Below, one piece after another: positions 16,858 to 24,112 of a stretch of DNA of 64,000 bases. The stretch's first letter is position 1. Each line of letters starts with the position of its first letter. The position numbers were made by a program, and so were the translations under genes. Under the pieces are notes generated by a model. The model ran no database searches. It was not told where the DNA came from and saw only the letters and a program-made list of their open reading frames with translations. This DNA comes from Brevirhabdus pacifica (GTDB taxonomy: Bacteria; Pseudomonadota; Alphaproteobacteria; Rhodobacterales; Rhodobacteraceae). The stretch is taken from contig NZ_PGFI01000012.1 in NCBI RefSeq assembly GCF_002797755.1, positions 62,001 through 126,000 on the forward strand. The letters are read 5' to 3'.

Positions 16858-18234
16858 CTAGCGCGTTATCAGCTCCGGCCCCATCATCGTCGTGGGCAGG
16901 AAGGTCGAGATCCAGGGCACGTAGGTCACGAGGATCAGGAAGACGAACAGCACGGCCAGGAAGGGCAGCGCCGCCCGCACCACGGCCAGCATCGGCATGC
17001 CCGCCACGCCCGAGGTCACGAACAGGTTCAGACCCACGGGCGGCGTGATCATCCCGATCTCCATGTTGACCACCATGATGATGCCCAGATGGATCGGGTC
17101 GATCCCCAGCTGGATCGCGATGGGGAAAACCAGCGGCGCCACGATGACGATCAGGCCCGAAGGCTCCATGAACTGACCGCCGATCAGCAGGATCACGTTG
17201 ACGATGATCAGGAACATGATCGGCCCGAAACCGGCCGACAGCATGGCCCCGGCGATCTGCTGGGGGATCTGCTCGTCGGTCAGCACATGCTTGAGGATCA
17301 GCGCGTTGGCGATGATGAACATCAGCGTGATCGTCAGCTTGCCGGATTCGAAGAGCGTGCGCTTGGTGTCGCGGTGGAAGAAGGCCGTGACCAGAGCCAG
17401 CGGCTTGTTGATCAGCGGCGTGTTCGGCTGCCCGTCCGCCGTCGCCAGCGGCCCCATGTCGCGATAGACGAAAGAGGCGATGAAGAAAGCGTAGATCGCT
17501 GCCACCGCGGCCGCCTCGGTCGGGGTGAAGATGCCGCCGTAGATGCCGCCCAGGATGATGACGATCAGGAACAGGCCCCAGCCCGCGTCCTTGGCCGAGG
17601 CCCAGACCTCGCCCCAGCCCTTCCACTCGCCCTTGGGCAGGTTGCGGGCGACGGCGATGCCGTAGATCGTGGCCATCAGCATGAAACCGGCCAGCAGGCC
17701 CGGAATGACGCCTGCAAGGAACATCCGCCCCACCGACACGTCGGTTGCCGAGGCATAGACCACCATCACGATCGAGGGCGGGATCAGGATGCCCAGCGTG
17801 CCCGCGTTACAGATGACGCCAGCGGCGAATTCCTTGGAATAGCCCACCTGACGCATGCCCGCGATCACGATCGAGCCGATGGCCACGACCGTCGCCGGCG
17901 AGCTGCCCGACAGGGCCGCGAACATCATGCAGGCGAAGACGCCCGCGATGGCCAGACCGCCCGGCAGATGGCCGACGATGGCGATGGAGAAGCGGATAAT
18001 CCGCCGCGCCACGCCCCCCGTCGACATGAACGATGAGGCAAGAATGAAGAAGGGGATCGCCAGAAGCGTGTAATGCCCGGCCATCGCCTGATAGAGCGAC
18101 TGCGCGATCGAGGCCAGCGAGGTGTCCGAGTAGACCAGCAGGAAAACGATCGAGCTGAGGCCCAGCGACACCGCGATCGGCACGCCGATCAGCAGCAGGG
18201 CGATCACCATGGAAAAGAGAATGACGACGTCCAT
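16858..18234 (-). CDS. dctM: TRAP C4-dicarboxylate transporter, large permease
   Basis: A 458-residue inner-membrane protein, the transport-catalysing subunit that uses a sodium or proton gradient. It is hydrophobic throughout, with about 12 membrane segments; family blocks include FFILASSFMSTGGVARRIIRF, FAALSGSSPATVVAIGSI, NAGTLGILIPPSIVMVVYA, GGIYGGIFTPTEAAAVAAIYA and MEIGMITPPVGLNLFVTSG. It is about 30 residues longer than typical DctM, with the extra length in a cytoplasmic loop (VYRDMGPLATADGQPNTP...). The ATG at 18234 follows the dctQ stop by 4 bases, so translation is probably coupled. It ends at a strong terminator. Downstream of dctP and dctQ, it forms the standard three-component unit. 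Confidence 0.96.
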   Translation of the reverse strand: MDVVILFSMVIALLLIGVPIAVSLGLSSIVFLLVYSDTSLASIAQSLYQAMAGHYTLLAIPFFILASSFMSTGGVARRIIRFSIAIVGHLPGGLAIAGVFACMMFAALSGSSPATVVAIGSIVIAGMRQVGYSKEFAAGVICNAGTLGILIPPSIVMVVYASATDVSVGRMFLAGVIPGLLAGFMLMATIYGIAVARNLPKGEWKGWGEVWASAKDAGWGLFLIVIILGGIYGGIFTPTEAAAVAAIYAFFIASFVYRDMGPLATADGQPNTPLINKPLALVTAFFHRDTKRTLFESGKLTITLMFIIANALILKHVLTDEQIPQQIAGAMLSAGFGPIMFLIIVNVILLIGGQFMEPSGLIVIVAPLVFPIAIQLGIDPIHLGIIMVVNMEIGMITPPVGLNLFVTSGVAGMPMLAVVRAALPFLAVLFVFLILVTYVPWISTFLPTTMMGPELITR

Positions 18235-18238
18235 GTGC

Positions 18239-18922
18239 TCAGACCTCTGCGTTCTTGGCGGCGACTTCCTCGACCGCTTCTTCGGCTTCGTGGCTGACGA
18301 TCAGACTGCGGCGATGGCCGCGCCAGACGCCGATAATGGCCTGGACCAGCCGTACCAACAGCAGGGCCACGCCGAATGGCAGCATGGTGTAGGGAATGAC
18401 ACGGGGCAGCTTGTCATACCGCTCGCCCTGGTTCAGCCAACCTTCCATGAAGCGCAGGAAATCGGGCATCGGCACCTGATCGGTGATGTACCACGCCTGA
18501 TCGCGGGTCTTCTCGAACCCCAGCGGGAACCAGTGCCCCGAGGTCCGGTCCAGCCCGGCATAGGGCGCCCAGTAATCCCAGGCTCCTTTCATCAGCAGCA
18601 TCGCGTAGATGATGCACAGCACGCCGACGACCAGCGCAAGGCGGCGCTGACTGCGCGGCCCAAGCAGGTTGACTACCGCGTCCACGCCCAGATGGGCGTT
18701 GACCTTGACGCAGTAGCTGATGCCCAGAAGCACCAGCCACGCGAACAGGATCAGCGTGACCTCCAGCCCCCAGATCAACGAGGTGTTGAAGCCGTAGCGC
18801 AGCACGACGTTGATGAATGTCACCAGCGTCATCAGCCCCAGAATGACGGCGATTGCTGTTTCTTCCAGCGAATTGATGGCACGCGCGAAGCCCGACTGCG
18901 GTTCGTAGCGATAGCTGCTCAT
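18239..18922 (-). CDS. dctQ: TRAP transporter, small permease
   Basis: A 227-residue membrane protein with four predicted segments: AIAVILGLMTLVTFINVVLRYGF, LEVTLILFAWLVLLGISYCV, LALVVGVLCIIYAMLLMKG and MLPFGVALLLVRLVQAIIGVW. The DctQ mark is the conserved GAxxxxRxxxHxxVDxxx-like block, here YCVKVNAHLGVDAVVNLL. Between segments 3 and 4 is an unusually long loop (WAPYAGLDRTSGHWFP to NQGERYDKLPRV, about 60 residues); small DctQ proteins are normally 160-180 residues. The C-terminal tail is acidic. The ATG at 18922 has a GGGGGGA sequence upstream. A hairpin lies between it and dctP. Confidence 0.94.
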   Translation of the reverse strand: MSSYRYEPQSGFARAINSLEETAIAVILGLMTLVTFINVVLRYGFNTSLIWGLEVTLILFAWLVLLGISYCVKVNAHLGVDAVVNLLGPRSQRRLALVVGVLCIIYAMLLMKGAWDYWAPYAGLDRTSGHWFPLGFEKTRDQAWYITDQVPMPDFLRFMEGWLNQGERYDKLPRVIPYTMLPFGVALLLVRLVQAIIGVWRGHRRSLIVSHEAEEAVEEVAAKNAEV

Positions 18923-18942
18923 GGAAGGATCCCCCCTAGTGA

Positions 18943-18973
18943 AATGGCCCGGACGACGTGCCTCCGGGCCATT
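18943..18973 (-). terminator. Hairpin between dctP and dctQ (likely partial terminator or mRNA stabiliser)
   Basis: AATGGCCCGGA (18943-18953) and TCCGGGCCATT (18963-18973) form a perfect 11-bp stem with a 9-base loop. No T run follows on the minus strand, so full termination is unlikely. In this position it could raise dctP mRNA over dctQM. Confidence 0.7.
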
Positions 18974-19000
18974 CGATCGTTTTAACTCGTGATCGGCGAA

Positions 19001-20017
19001 TTACATGGATTCGTTGATCTTCTGGGCCGCTTCGATGTTCTCGGCGCCAACGTCGCCTTCGAACTTGGACCAGACGGGCTTCATCGCGTCGACCCAAGCC
19101 TGACGATCTTCGGGCGACAGTTCACGAACCACGCCGCCGGCGTCCAGAATGGCCTTCTTGGCCTCTTCGTTGACGTTGAACGACTCGGCGTTGCGGGTCT
19201 CGGTGACCTCGCGCAGGATGGTGGTCAGCTGCTCGCGCACGTCGTCATCCAGGCTTTCGAACCAATCGACCGAGGTCACGACCAGATAGTCGATGATGCC
19301 GTGGTTGGTTTCGGTCACGCCGTCCTGAACTTCGAAGAACTTCTGGCCGTAGATGTTGGACCAGGTGTTTTCCTGACCGTCGACAACGCCGGTCTGAAGC
19401 GCGCCGTAGACTTCCGAGAAGGCCATCGGCTGCGGGCTGGCGCCCAGGGCTTCCATCTGTGCGACCAGCACGTCCGACGGCTGCACGCGGAACTTCAGGC
19501 CCTTGGCATCCTCGGGCTTGTTCAGCGCCTTGTTGGCCGAGAACTGCTTCATGCCGTTGTGCCAGAACTCCAGCCCCAGCAGACCGCGACGGGACATGGA
19601 TTCCTTCATCGCCTGACCGGTTTCCGAGGTCTGGAAGGCGTCGACTGCGTCAACGTTCTTGAACATGAACGGCAGGTCGAAGATGCGGAACTGCTTGGTG
19701 AAGGCTTCGAACTTCGACAGCGAGGGGGCGGCCAGCTGGACGTCGCCCTGCAGCATCGCCTCAAGCACCTGGTCGTCGTTGTAGAGGGTCGAGTTCGGGA
19801 AGACTTCCATGCAGGCCTTGCCGTCCATCTCGGTGTTGACCCGCTCCATCAGCAGCGAGGCCGCGATGCCCTTGGGGTGACGGTCCGAGTTGGTGACGTG
19901 GCTGAACTTGATGACCATTTCGCCGTCGTCGCAGCCGCCCGAGTGGCTTTCGGCCGAAACGGCACCTGCGGTCAGCGTCATTGCCACGGCGGTGGTGGCA
20001 GCGGTGAAGAATTTCAT
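19001..20017 (-). CDS. dctP: TRAP transporter C4-dicarboxylate-binding periplasmic protein
   Basis: A 338-residue solute receptor exported to the periplasm. The signal peptide MKFFTAATTAVAMTLTAGAVSA is followed by ESHSGG. Family features: EMVIKFSHVTNSDRHPKGIAA at the first domain, NSTLYNDDQVLEAMLQGDVQLAAPS, LKFRVQPSDVLVAQMEALGASPQPMAFSEVYGALQTGVVDGQENTWSN (with the substrate carboxylate-binding Arg), and DYLVVTSVDWFESL. These match DctP receptors of malate, succinate and fumarate. The ATG at 20017 has GGGAGGT 5 bases upstream, one of the strongest ribosome sites here, as expected for a receptor made in excess. Upstream on the same strand are two DctD-like palindromes and dctB-dctD. Confidence 0.97.
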   Translation of the reverse strand: MKFFTAATTAVAMTLTAGAVSAESHSGGCDDGEMVIKFSHVTNSDRHPKGIAASLLMERVNTEMDGKACMEVFPNSTLYNDDQVLEAMLQGDVQLAAPSLSKFEAFTKQFRIFDLPFMFKNVDAVDAFQTSETGQAMKESMSRRGLLGLEFWHNGMKQFSANKALNKPEDAKGLKFRVQPSDVLVAQMEALGASPQPMAFSEVYGALQTGVVDGQENTWSNIYGQKFFEVQDGVTETNHGIIDYLVVTSVDWFESLDDDVREQLTTILREVTETRNAESFNVNEEAKKAILDAGGVVRELSPEDRQAWVDAMKPVWSKFEGDVGAENIEAAQKINESM

Positions 20018-20206
20018 GGGGACCTCCCTTGATAGTCCAATTGATCGACCCGGCAGAGGGGTCGGACGCGAGGAAGAGTGATGCATATGCCTGCCTTGGG
20101 GGAAGGTGGAATCGCGGCCCATCACACGAATGGCGGAAAGCGCCTCTGAATCAGTATGTTAGAAAAAGTTGCGAAAGTCCCGCATGGGCCGGGGCATAAC
20201 TGCTGG

Positions 20207-20218
20207 GCGGAATTCCGC
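20207..20218 (-). promoter_or_regulatory. Perfect palindrome, candidate DctD site 1
   Basis: GCGGAATTCCGC is a perfect 12-bp palindrome. On the minus strand it reads ATGTGCGGAATTCCGC, close to the TGTGCGG-N4-CCGCACA pattern I recall for rhizobial DctD sites. It is 190 bases upstream of the dctP ATG. Confidence 0.6.
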
Positions 20219-20235
20219 ACATCCCTCGACCCGCA

Positions 20236-20255
20236 CTGTGTGGAAACCCGCACAG
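20236..20255 (-). promoter_or_regulatory. Imperfect palindrome, candidate DctD site 2
   Basis: CTGTGTGGAAACCCGCACAG: 8-base arms with one mismatch around AAAC. On the minus strand it reads CTGTGCGGGTTTCCACACAG, the same pattern as site 1. The two centres are 33 bases apart, about three helical turns, so they would lie on one DNA face. Confidence 0.6.
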
Positions 20256-20327
20256 AATCGGGGCGCCTGCGTGGGCCGCCGGGCCTTCACTGCCCATGGC
20301 TTTGGCAAACAGCCACAAATTACAGCA

Positions 20328-21566
20328 TCACCGGAAGTCGTCGGCTTTCAGACCGTGGCGGGCCAGCTTGTCGTAAAAGGTCTTGCGCGGCAGGTCGAGG
20401 GCGCGGGCCGTCTCGGAGGCGTTGCCCCGATTGCGGCGCAGCGCCTCGACGATCAGCGTCCGCTCGACCTGGCGCATGCGCTCGGAAAGACCCACGTTGC
20501 GGCTGCTGTCGCCGATGTCCGTCACGCCCAGCGCAAGGCGCATGGCGACGTTCTGAAGGGCCCGGGCGTTGCCGGGCCAGTCCTGTTCCATCAGCCGCGC
20601 GATGACCTCCTCCGAGATTTCGGGCACCGGCAGCGCCGCCTGCTCGCAGGCGATGGTCAGGAAGGCGCGGAACATGGCCGGGATATCCTCGGCCCGCTCG
20701 CGCAGGGCGGGGATGCGCACGCTGGCCAGCTCCAGCCGGTAGAACAGATCGGCGTTGAACCGGCCCGCCGCGACCTCGGCGTCGATGTCGGCATAGGTGC
20801 CGGCCCGTACCGGGGTGGCGGGATGCTCCTCCATCAGGTCCAGCAGGCAGAACTGCGCGGCCTGTCCGAGGGCGCTGACCTCATCAATGAAGATGGACCC
20901 GGCGCCCGCGCGCGAGAATTGTTCGGACAGGCCGGCGGGCGTGGCCCCCGCGCCCGAAATACGCACGAAGGGCTCGTGCGAGCGGCGTGACAGCAGGTGC
21001 AGCACCTCGGCAATGCGGGCCGTGCCGGTGCCCGCCTCGCCGGTGATGAGCACGCTGACATCCGCCGCCGCCAAGGTCCTGAGCCGCCCGCGCAGCGCCT
21101 CCGACGCGGCAGAGCCGCCGATGATCATCCGCGCCGCGGCATCGCCGGTCTCGACCTGGCGGCGCAGGGCGCGGTTTTCCAGCACCAGGGCACGGGTGCG
21201 CAGCGCCCGCTCGACCGAGTTCAGAAGATCGCCGGGCGCGCAGGGTTTTTCCAGAAAGTCGAAGGCGCCCGCCGACATGCCGCGCACGGCCATGGGGATA
21301 TCCCCCTCGCCGGTCAGAAGGATGACCGGCAGGTCGGGATCACGCCCCTGCGCAAATTCCAGCAGGGCAAAGCCATCCTTGCCGGGCATGCGGATATCGC
21401 TGACGACCACCCCTTCGAACTGGGGTGTCAGGTGGTCCTTGGCGACGATGAAGGAGCCCGCCGCCACCGGCTCCAGCCCGGCCAGCTCCAGCGTCTGGAC
21501 CAGCGCCTCGCGCACCGCCGGGTCGTCGTCGACCAGCAGCACGCGGCGGGTGGTGGCGCCGCTCAT
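20328..21566 (-). CDS. dctD: DctD-type response regulator lacking ATPase and sigma-54 motifs
   Basis: A 412-residue response regulator that should control the adjacent TRAP transporter. The receiver domain is intact: DDD near residues 13-15, phosphorylatable Asp57 in VVVSDIRMPG, Thr near 85, Lys107 in LEKP. The central AAA+ domain is degenerate: Walker A reads GEAGTGTA (177-183), with threonine where the lysine should be. The stretch normally holding the ELFGHExGAFTGA loop is deleted, jumping from FVRISGAG to AGAGSIFIDEV. The Walker B-like FIDE remains. The C-terminal Fis-type helix-turn-helix (RMRQVERTLIVEAL...NASETARALDLPRKTFYDKL) looks functional. So it is built to be phosphorylated and bind DNA but probably not to remodel sigma-54. 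Its start overlaps the dctB stop (ATGA). Confidence 0.9.
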   Translation of the reverse strand: MSGATTRRVLLVDDDPAVREALVQTLELAGLEPVAAGSFIVAKDHLTPQFEGVVVSDIRMPGKDGFALLEFAQGRDPDLPVILLTGEGDIPMAVRGMSAGAFDFLEKPCAPGDLLNSVERALRTRALVLENRALRRQVETGDAAARMIIGGSAASEALRGRLRTLAAADVSVLITGEAGTGTARIAEVLHLLSRRSHEPFVRISGAGATPAGLSEQFSRAGAGSIFIDEVSALGQAAQFCLLDLMEEHPATPVRAGTYADIDAEVAAGRFNADLFYRLELASVRIPALRERAEDIPAMFRAFLTIACEQAALPVPEISEEVIARLMEQDWPGNARALQNVAMRLALGVTDIGDSSRNVGLSERMRQVERTLIVEALRRNRGNASETARALDLPRKTFYDKLARHGLKADDFR

Positions 21567-23410
21567 GCCGCCCGCTCCACCGAAGCGCGCGCCAGCTCGA
21601 CCGTGAAGACCGCGCCGCCGCCGGGCGCGTTGCGCCCGCGGATGACACCGCCAAAGCTTTGCACCAACCCGTAGGAGATCGACAGACCCAGGCCCATCCC
21701 TTCCGAGCGGCCGACCTCCTTGGTCGAATAGAAGGGCTCGAAGATCTTCTCGGGCTTCTCAATGCCGGGGCCGCTGTCCTGCACCCGCAGGGCCACCGTG
21801 TCTTCGCCATCGCCAGCAGGCTCGATCGCGATCTCCAGCCTGTGGGGCCCGGGTTTGCCGTCCATCGCGTCCATCGCGTTGCCGACGAGGTTCAACAACA
21901 CCTGCTGAAGCCGCACCTCGCCGCCCCGCACCATCGGGCGCACCGCCGGCGGGTTCCAAACCAGGCGCACCCCTGCCCCGGTCATCCGCCCCTCGGAAAT
22001 CTCAAGGACCGCCTCCACCACGGCGACCAGGTCGACGTCGGTCATAGGCTCGCTTTCCTGACGGGCGAAGGCGCGCAGGTTCTGGATGATGCGGGCCATG
22101 CGGCGCGACAGCTCCGAGATGCGCAACAGGTTGGCGCCCGCCTTGTCGCCGTCACCGCGCTTGAGAAACTCGGCGGCGTTCTCGGCGAAGGATCGGATGG
22201 CCATCAGGGGTTGGTTCAACTCGTGGCTGATGCCCGCCGACATCTGGCCCAGCGCGCCCAGCTTGCCCGCCTGGACCAGATCCTCCTGGGTGCGCTTGAG
22301 GACGCTCTCGGCTTCCAGCCGTTCGCGCACCTCGCGGCGCAGGGCGGCGTTGGTGGCCGAAAGCTCGCGGGTGCGGCGGGCGACCCGATCTTCCAGTTCG
22401 GCCTTGGCGGCGGCCTCGGCCTCCAGCCGCACGGCCAGCACCTTGCGCCGCCCCGCCAGCACCAGCAGGGCCGCGCCGAAGGCAAGGCAGATCGCCGCCG
22501 CGACCGCCGCCTGCAAAAGCGCGAAGGCCCGCGCCGGCGCGACATCGTGCAAAAGCTCCCCCGTCAGGCCGATCACCGGCAGCGGCAGGCTGAGATGCAT
22601 GGCGCGGGCCGGAAGGTAGGGGCCGCCGGCCAATTCCCAGATCTCATGCCCGTCGACCTGTTTGGCCGCGAAGTCATAAAAGGGGCGCACGTCGTTGGCG
22701 CGGTAGCCGGGTGCGGGGTCGGCCCCCGCTTCCGCACCGCGCGGGGCGCGCTGGCGCAACAGCATCTCGGAGCGGTTGGAGATGAAGACCACCCCCGCCC
22801 GGTCGGTGAAGAACACCGTCTGCGGCAGGCCGCGCCACTCGGATTCCACCGCGTCGATATCGACGGTCACGATCACCGCGCCGCGCACCCGCCCCCGGTC
22901 GGGTCCAGAAGGGGCATGGATCGGCGCGGCGAAGGTGAAGACGCGCTGGCCCGTCTGGCGCCGCTGGGCGTTGTAGGTGCCCAGCATCCCGTCCAGCGCG
23001 CGGGCCAGGTAGGGGGTGCCGTCGTGGTCCAGATCGCCCCGCGCGTCCGACCCCGCCAGCCGGCGCCCCGAGGCATCCAGCAGCTCGATGCTGAGCCGCC
23101 CGGTCATGTCGGCGGTGCGCAGCAGCACCTCGTCGGCCCCCGTCGCGTCAAGCTGTGTGCCGCCTTCCCCGCTGCGCCCCTCGGCGGCGGTGACGAGAGA
23201 GACCAGCGCCGGGTGGTCGGCCAGCATCACCGCCACCTCGCGGTAACGCTGCAACTGTCCCACCAGCCGGTCGGCGGCCAGTCTCAGGTCGGCCTCGGCC
23301 CGGTTGGCGGCCTGATCAAGCGCGGTGCCATAGGCGACGCGCCACACCCCGGCGGAGAACGCCGTGATCGCAAGCAGGAACAGAAGGATGGCCATGGTCT
23401 GGCGGGGCAA
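21563..23410 (-). CDS. dctB: Sensor histidine kinase of the C4-dicarboxylate system
   Basis: A 615-residue inner-membrane kinase. Segment 1 (AILLFLLAITAFSAGVWRVA) starts near residue 7. A periplasmic double-Cache/PAS sensor follows (about 30-290), with RPFYDFAAKQVDGHEIWE and YLARALDGMLGTYNAQR, as in DctB. Segment 2 is ALLQAAVAAAICLAFGAALLVLAG, then a coiled coil (VRLEAEAAAKAELEDRVARR). The H box is GISHELNQPLMAIRSFAEN; the ATPase has VLLNLVGNAMDAMDG (N), VQDSGPGIE (G1) and GMGLGLSIS (G2). The start is a TTG at 23410 with GGAGG 5 bases upstream; the ATG five codons later lacks a ribosome site. It should sense dicarboxylate and phosphorylate the adjacent regulator. Confidence 0.94.
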   Translation of the reverse strand: MPRQTMAILLFLLAITAFSAGVWRVAYGTALDQAANRAEADLRLAADRLVGQLQRYREVAVMLADHPALVSLVTAAEGRSGEGGTQLDATGADEVLLRTADMTGRLSIELLDASGRRLAGSDARGDLDHDGTPYLARALDGMLGTYNAQRRQTGQRVFTFAAPIHAPSGPDRGRVRGAVIVTVDIDAVESEWRGLPQTVFFTDRAGVVFISNRSEMLLRQRAPRGAEAGADPAPGYRANDVRPFYDFAAKQVDGHEIWELAGGPYLPARAMHLSLPLPVIGLTGELLHDVAPARAFALLQAAVAAAICLAFGAALLVLAGRRKVLAVRLEAEAAAKAELEDRVARRTRELSATNAALRREVRERLEAESVLKRTQEDLVQAGKLGALGQMSAGISHELNQPLMAIRSFAENAAEFLKRGDGDKAGANLLRISELSRRMARIIQNLRAFARQESEPMTDVDLVAVVEAVLEISEGRMTGAGVRLVWNPPAVRPMVRGGEVRLQQVLLNLVGNAMDAMDGKPGPHRLEIAIEPAGDGEDTVALRVQDSGPGIEKPEKIFEPFYSTKEVGRSEGMGLGLSISYGLVQSFGGVIRGRNAPGGGAVFTVELARASVERAA

Positions 23411-23514
23411 GCGGGCCTCCGGGGGCTGGGATGCGCCTATCTTGCAAAATTTCCCACCCGGCGAAAGCCTTGGCTGCCTTCCCTGCCCGACAGGCCCGTC
23501 AGAACGTCAGGCGG

Positions 23515-23976
23515 TCAGATCGGCAGGCGGGTCGTCGACTTGATCTCCTCCATCGACAGGAGGGCGGTGACATTGAAGATCCGCACCTCCGAGATCAGCG
23601 CCTGGTAGAAGACATCATAGGCGCGCGCGTTCTGGACCCGCACCTTGAGGATATAGTCGATCTCGCCTGCCAGGCGGTGGGCCTCCAACACCTCAGGGCG
23701 GGCCAGCAGGGTGTCGAGGAAGTTGCGCTGCCACTCGGCGTCATGCTCGGAGGTGCGGATCAGCACGAAGAAACAGGCCTCAAGCCCCAGCGCCATCGGG
23801 TCGAGGATCACGGTCTGATGCCCGATCACCCCCGCCTCGCGCAGCTTGCGGATCCGATTCCACACCGGCGTCTTGGACGAGCCCACTTTCTTGGCAATTT
23901 CGTCCAGGGACTGGCTTGCGTCCTCCTGAAGCTCGGCCAGAATTTTCCGATCCAGCGCATCCATGCGAACGGCCAT
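23515..23976 (-). CDS. Lrp/AsnC family transcriptional regulator
   Basis: A 153-residue feast/famine regulator. The N-terminal helix-turn-helix is MDALDRKILAELQEDASQSLDEIAKKVGSSKTPVWNRIRKLREAGVI; the C-terminal RAM (AsnC_trans_reg) domain includes RLAGEIDYILKVRVQNARAYDVFYQALIS, where a small effector, often an amino acid, binds between subunits. I chose the ATG at 23976 (MAVRMDALDRK) with AGGA about 9 bases upstream; the second Met, four codons later, is a possible alternative. It is divergent from cysG, and a site closely matching the E. coli Lrp consensus lies in the AT-rich gap, so it probably controls the sulfate assimilation operon and itself. Confidence 0.94.
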   Translation of the reverse strand: MAVRMDALDRKILAELQEDASQSLDEIAKKVGSSKTPVWNRIRKLREAGVIGHQTVILDPMALGLEACFFVLIRTSEHDAEWQRNFLDTLLARPEVLEAHRLAGEIDYILKVRVQNARAYDVFYQALISEVRIFNVTALLSMEEIKSTTRLPI

Positions 23977-24067
23977 TCGCCTGTCCTTTCGTTTTTGGGG
24001 CCGGCGTTCCGACGCGGCCCAATATTGGAACATATGTCCTTATATCCCACGGGCGATGGCGCAATAC

Positions 24068-24082
24068 CAGAACAATATTCTA
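24068..24082. promoter_or_regulatory. Lrp-like operator between the regulator and cysG
   Basis: CAGAACAATATTCTA agrees with the E. coli Lrp consensus YAGHAWATTWTDCTR at 13 of 15 positions (mismatches at 6 and 8). It lies in the AT-rich divergent gap, 31 bases before the cysG ATG. A second symmetric element, GGAACATATGTCC, is at 24027-24039. Confidence 0.55.
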
Positions 24083-24112
24083 TATATAAGCCATCAAGCC
24101 AAGAGGCCCGCA

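Noticed and set aside
20182-20196. Possible sigma-54 promoter of dctP
   Set aside because: Spacing fits, but the invariant -24 GG is broken (TGCC on the minus strand), and the regulator lacks GAFTGA; kept only as part of a finding.
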